NCBI GenBank assembly: GCA_030837935.1
Contig: JAUQXU010000275.1
Location: 1 to 9,630 of the forward strand
Length of the DNA: 9,630 bases
Direction: 5' to 3'
From: Candidatus Brocadia sp.
GTDB lineage: Bacteria; Planctomycetota; Brocadiia; Brocadiales; Brocadiaceae
Position 1 is the stretch's first letter. Every line of letters begins with the position of its first letter. Positions 7,503 through 9,630 of the stretch are shown piece after piece. The notes beneath the pieces are model-generated. The model searched no databases, was not told the origin of the DNA, and was given only the letters and a program-made list of their open reading frames with translations. The position numbers and the translations under genes are program-made.

Positions 7503-8107
7503 AACGCCCGGGACCATGTTTATTTAAAATCAGCGCTTCTTTCAAATCTCTTCGTGTCTTTATTTTCCTATCGTTGTTTCTTACGATTTTATCCTCATGC
7601 AACGTAAATTCTAAGGAATCTTCCCCTGAAACAAAAGAGGATGCCTTTCGGGTACTGGGTCGGGAACAATCCCTGGCGGAGAGTTACGTCTATATGCTCA
7701 ATGAATTTGGTAAAAATGACCTTAATACGTATGCACAGGGGATCGAGTTATATGCTGCAGCGAAGGCCGAGTTTAACGGACTGATAGAATTCATGAAAAA
7801 CAAACTCATAAAAGCCGAACCTTTTGATAAGTCACCTGATTTCCGTGAGATCATGAAAAATGCGGTTGACAGGCGCATGTCTTTTACAACCCACATCAAG
7901 GAACAGATACTGAGTAAACATGCGGGCGAAAAGGGAATCGCAACGGATATCATGGGAGGTGCAGGTGAATTGATAACGGCCCTAACAGGAGTTGGAAAGA
8001 CCTTATGGCAGGAATACCGTTCTGTTACGGACACGCGCAAGAAAGAGTTATTGTACCAGCTTGATGCCCTTAAATGGAAAGAATTTCATCAGCTTGGCGG
8101 GAAGTAA
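7499..8107 (+). CDS. small predicted lipoprotein coupled to the caspase gene
   Basis: A 202-residue protein of unknown function, starting at a GTG that overlaps the caspase stop codon as GTGA. The N terminus is a lipoprotein signal: basic residues, hydrophobic stretch VFIFLSLFLTI (20-30) and lipobox LSSC with the lipidated Cys at 34. The +2 residue is Asn. A short Ser/Glu-rich linker follows, then a domain predicted to be mostly helical (about 50-202). One segment, GGAGELITALTGVGKTLWQEY, starting near residue 151, is rich in Gly/Ala with an amphipathic look. The C-terminal part has alternating charges and ends in LDALKWKEFHQLGG. No catalytic motif is recognisable. GVGKT resembles part of a P-loop but lacks the preceding Gly spacing and strand. 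Genetic coupling suggests it acts with the caspase protein in the cell envelope, as an anchor, inhibitor or cofactor; that is inference. Confidence 0.8.
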   Translation: MKRPGPCLFKISASFKSLRVFIFLSLFLTILSSCNVNSKESSPETKEDAFRVLGREQSLAESYVYMLNEFGKNDLNTYAQGIELYAAAKAEFNGLIEFMKNKLIKAEPFDKSPDFREIMKNAVDRRMSFTTHIKEQILSKHAGEKGIATDIMGGAGELITALTGVGKTLWQEYRSVTDTRKKELLYQLDALKWKEFHQLGGK

Positions 8108-8132
8108 TTTGACAGATAATATAAGCTGCGGT

Positions 8133-8161
8133 TGTAGAGCGACGAGCCTCGTCGCTCTATA
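8133..8161. repeat. perfect palindrome between convergent genes
   Basis: TAGAGCGACGAG (8135-8146) is the exact reverse complement of CTCGTCGCTCTA (8148-8159), separated by one base, with one G/T and one T/A pair possible outside. It lies in the 100-base spacer between the lipoprotein gene and the convergent SHOCT-protein gene. Neither side has a run of T, so it is not a classic intrinsic terminator. It looks like a short intergenic palindromic repeat that may still block read-through in both directions. The rest of the spacer shows nothing else. Confidence 0.75.
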
Positions 8162-8207
8162 TTGAGAAAGTTGTCGAAGGCCTAATTTAATATCTTTGTT
8201 ACCGTGA

Positions 8208-9215
8208 TTAAAATTGATCCAACAATTCCTTTTTCTTTTCGTTATAATCGCTTTCTGTAATCAGTCCTTCGGTTTTAAGGTCTTTTATCTCTTGTAACTG
8301 TTCCTTTATACTCATATCGGCCATGGCCTCTCTGAGCATTTTGGCTTTTTTGTAGTCATAATCCTCTTCAGAAATTATTTCATCGCTAACCATTTCACGC
8401 AGGATAACGAGTTTGTTTTTTATTTTGCTTTCACCGTGGATCTCTCTTGCAGGGGTTATTGATTCCGCGGCCTTCGTCTCACTGCCCCCATCCATCTTTG
8501 CCTCTAATTTCCTTATACGGGCATCAAGTTCAGAAGCCCCCTCTTTGATCTTTTCGTCAACCGTCCCCACTCTTTGTACCACAGGTTGCTGATATATTTC
8601 GTTAGACAAGTCCATAACAAGCCAGTTTTCGTGAGTTGGTTCTAATCGTTGTCCTGCAGACGGAATCAACTTCCAAAAACGGCTATGACTTATTCTCGCA
8701 GGATTCTCCTTCGTTTTTGTATACTTTTTCTTCTCTGACATGGTGTCGTTATATGTTTGAAGCATATGAACACGGCTAAAGGCAATATTGAGACTGTGGT
8801 CTGAAATGAACATGATGCAATAATTCTGCTGATCGGTCAAAAGCATGCGTTCAGAATACGACGAAACAGCAACGACCTGTGCCGGTGTTGCAACTGAAAA
8901 CGCCTGAATTATCAGGGGAACTAATTTTCTTATCTCGTCGTCTTGAAAGACCCGCAATGTCCCCTTCTTTTTCAACAGGCCCTTTTCTTCAAAATAGACA
9001 TATGATAATGCGTTTGCGATGACATTTCCCGTCAGTTCGCAAGGGTGATTAAATTGAATGCGACGTCCGTCCTTTTTAACCGGTAATTCTTCATGTTTTA
9101 CTACAATCACGCCGTCTGTATACGTATCTGCATAGACGTTGCGGAACGTACACAAGAACATCATGCAGATCGTTCCCACAAGAAAAACAAAATGCTTCAG
9201 TCTTTGGTTTTTCAC
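8208..9215 (-). CDS. exported protein with tandem C-terminal SHOCT-like motifs
   Basis: A 335-residue protein of unknown function. A signal peptide covers residues 1-29 (basic start, hydrophobic FVFLVGTICMMFLC, likely cut after NVYA). Residues 30-205 form a domain I do not recognise, mixed alpha/beta in appearance, with segments such as LTDQQNYCIMFISDHSLNIA (126-145) and ENWLVMDL (196-203). Residues 215-242 could form a short coiled coil. The C terminus carries two copies of a SHOCT-like motif, at 265-298 (DEIISEEDYDYKKAKML) and 303-335 (EGLITESDYNEKKKELL). SHOCT motifs usually sit at C termini and are thought to mediate oligomerisation. The start is GTG, supported by AGGAT at 9223-9227 with 8 bases spacing. 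That site overlaps the stop codon of radA, only 5 bases upstream, so the two genes are almost certainly co-transcribed. No link in function to RadA is evident. Confidence 0.8.
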   Translation of the reverse strand: MKNQRLKHFVFLVGTICMMFLCTFRNVYADTYTDGVIVVKHEELPVKKDGRRIQFNHPCELTGNVIANALSYVYFEEKGLLKKKGTLRVFQDDEIRKLVPLIIQAFSVATPAQVVAVSSYSERMLLTDQQNYCIMFISDHSLNIAFSRVHMLQTYNDTMSEKKKYTKTKENPARISHSRFWKLIPSAGQRLEPTHENWLVMDLSNEIYQQPVVQRVGTVDEKIKEGASELDARIRKLEAKMDGGSETKAAESITPAREIHGESKIKNKLVILREMVSDEIISEEDYDYKKAKMLREAMADMSIKEQLQEIKDLKTEGLITESDYNEKKKELLDQF

Positions 9216-9220
9216 TAAAT

Positions 9221-9630
9221 TTATCCTATGATTTCTACAGCTTCAGAAAGATAGCATACTTCGATGAGTTCGATCCCTAACTCTTCACCTATCCCTTTTG
9301 CATTATCCTTTGGAATCACTGCCCTTTTAAATCCCAATCTTTGCGCCTCTTTTAACCGGATTTCGATTTGACTCACGCTGCGAACCTCTCCACCTAACCC
9401 TACCTCTCCAACAAACACGATGTCAGAAGGAATCGTTTTCTCTTTAAAGCTCGATGCAATTGTCATGGCAATACCAAGGTCTGCTGCCGGTTCATCTATC
9501 TGAACCCCTCCCACGATATTTACGAAAATGTCCTGCCCGCCCAGCTTGAGTCCTATTCGCTTTTCAAGAATGGCAAGGAGCATCGAGACCCGGTTATAGT
9601 CGACTCCGCTTACCTTACGTTCAGGCATAC
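9221..9630 (-). CDS. radA: DNA repair protein RadA (Sms), C-terminal part only
   Basis: The last 136 or so residues of RadA, the RecA-like ATPase and branch-migration helicase that processes recombination intermediates in the cytoplasm. The visible part is the C-terminal Lon-like domain: SGVDYNRVSMLLAILEKR, then GGQDIFVNIVGGVQIDEPAA, DLGIAMTIASS, VFVGEVGLGGEVRSV and a closing EAQRLGFKRAVIPKDN. These are signature blocks of RadA. Its Lon-like domain has DEPAADL where Lon protease has the catalytic Ser segment, so it is structural, not proteolytic. The zinc finger, Walker A and KNRFG motifs must lie beyond the right edge. The Met codon at 9626-9628 precedes a conserved internal block and is not the start. 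The gene is followed after 5 bases by the exported SHOCT protein gene. Confidence 0.95.
   Translation of the reverse strand, partial: MPERKVSGVDYNRVSMLLAILEKRIGLKLGGQDIFVNIVGGVQIDEPAADLGIAMTIASSFKEKTIPSDIVFVGEVGLGGEVRSVSQIEIRLKEAQRLGFKRAVIPKDNAKGIGEELGIELIEVCYLSEAVEIIG
9223..9227 (-). promoter_or_regulatory. ribosome binding site for the SHOCT protein, overlapping the radA stop
   Basis: Read on the minus strand, AGGAT overlaps the TAA stop of radA (9221-9223) and lies 8 bases before the GTG start at 9213-9215. It supports that start and translation following on from radA. Confidence 0.6.

Noticed and set aside
7960..8010. GVGKT in the lipoprotein as an ATP-binding P-loop
   Set aside because: The full GxxxxGK[ST] pattern preceded by a hydrophobic strand is missing, and no second nucleotide-binding motif is present.
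9626..9628. ATG on the minus strand as the start of a small protein of 135 residues
   Set aside because: The sequence is the C-terminal domain of RadA, and the domain needs its upstream ATPase part, which is cut off by the window edge.
1..9630. CRISPR array, tRNA, rRNA or transposase gene
   Set aside because: No regularly spaced direct repeats, no cloverleaf with conserved TpsiC-like sequence, and no transposase or integrase motifs were seen on either strand.

Overview
The window is a run of ordinary-looking chromosomal genes. It is cut inside a gene at both ends: a DinG-type helicase on the left and RadA on the right. No phage, transposase, CRISPR array or RNA gene is visible. Base composition is moderate and leans slightly to A+T. 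An exported caspase-like protein with WD40 repeats, an NDUFA9-like SDR and short palindromic repeats between genes would fit a planctomycete, possibly an anammox-type (Brocadiales) genome. That placement is an impression from gene content and was not tested by any search.

Left part (1-4258, plus strand). The 3' part of a DinG/XPD-family iron-sulfur helicase is followed by an atypical short-chain dehydrogenase of the complex I NDUFA9 type. Thirty bases later comes a two-domain SAM-dependent O-methyltransferase. The last two are probably co-transcribed and may act on the same small molecule, but no substrate can be read from the sequence. The methyltransferase stop codon abuts a 79-base nested palindrome, 4259-4337, which can fold in two mutually exclusive ways and probably also ends transcription.

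Centre (4338-8107, plus strand). An AT-rich leader with a candidate sigma-70 promoter precedes a large exported protein. This has a signal peptide, WD40 beta-propeller repeats, a conserved linker module, an Ig-like region, and a C-terminal caspase-like (C14) domain with an intact His/Cys dyad. Its stop overlaps the GTG start of a small lipoprotein gene (GTGA overlap). The two therefore look like a translationally coupled, cell-envelope protease and lipoprotein pair. This is the most interesting part of the window.

Right part (8208-9630, minus strand). The 3' end of radA (DNA repair) is followed after only 5 bases by a gene for an exported protein with two tandem SHOCT-like motifs at its C terminus. 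The two central genes and this pair converge on a 100-base spacer holding a perfect 12-bp palindrome.
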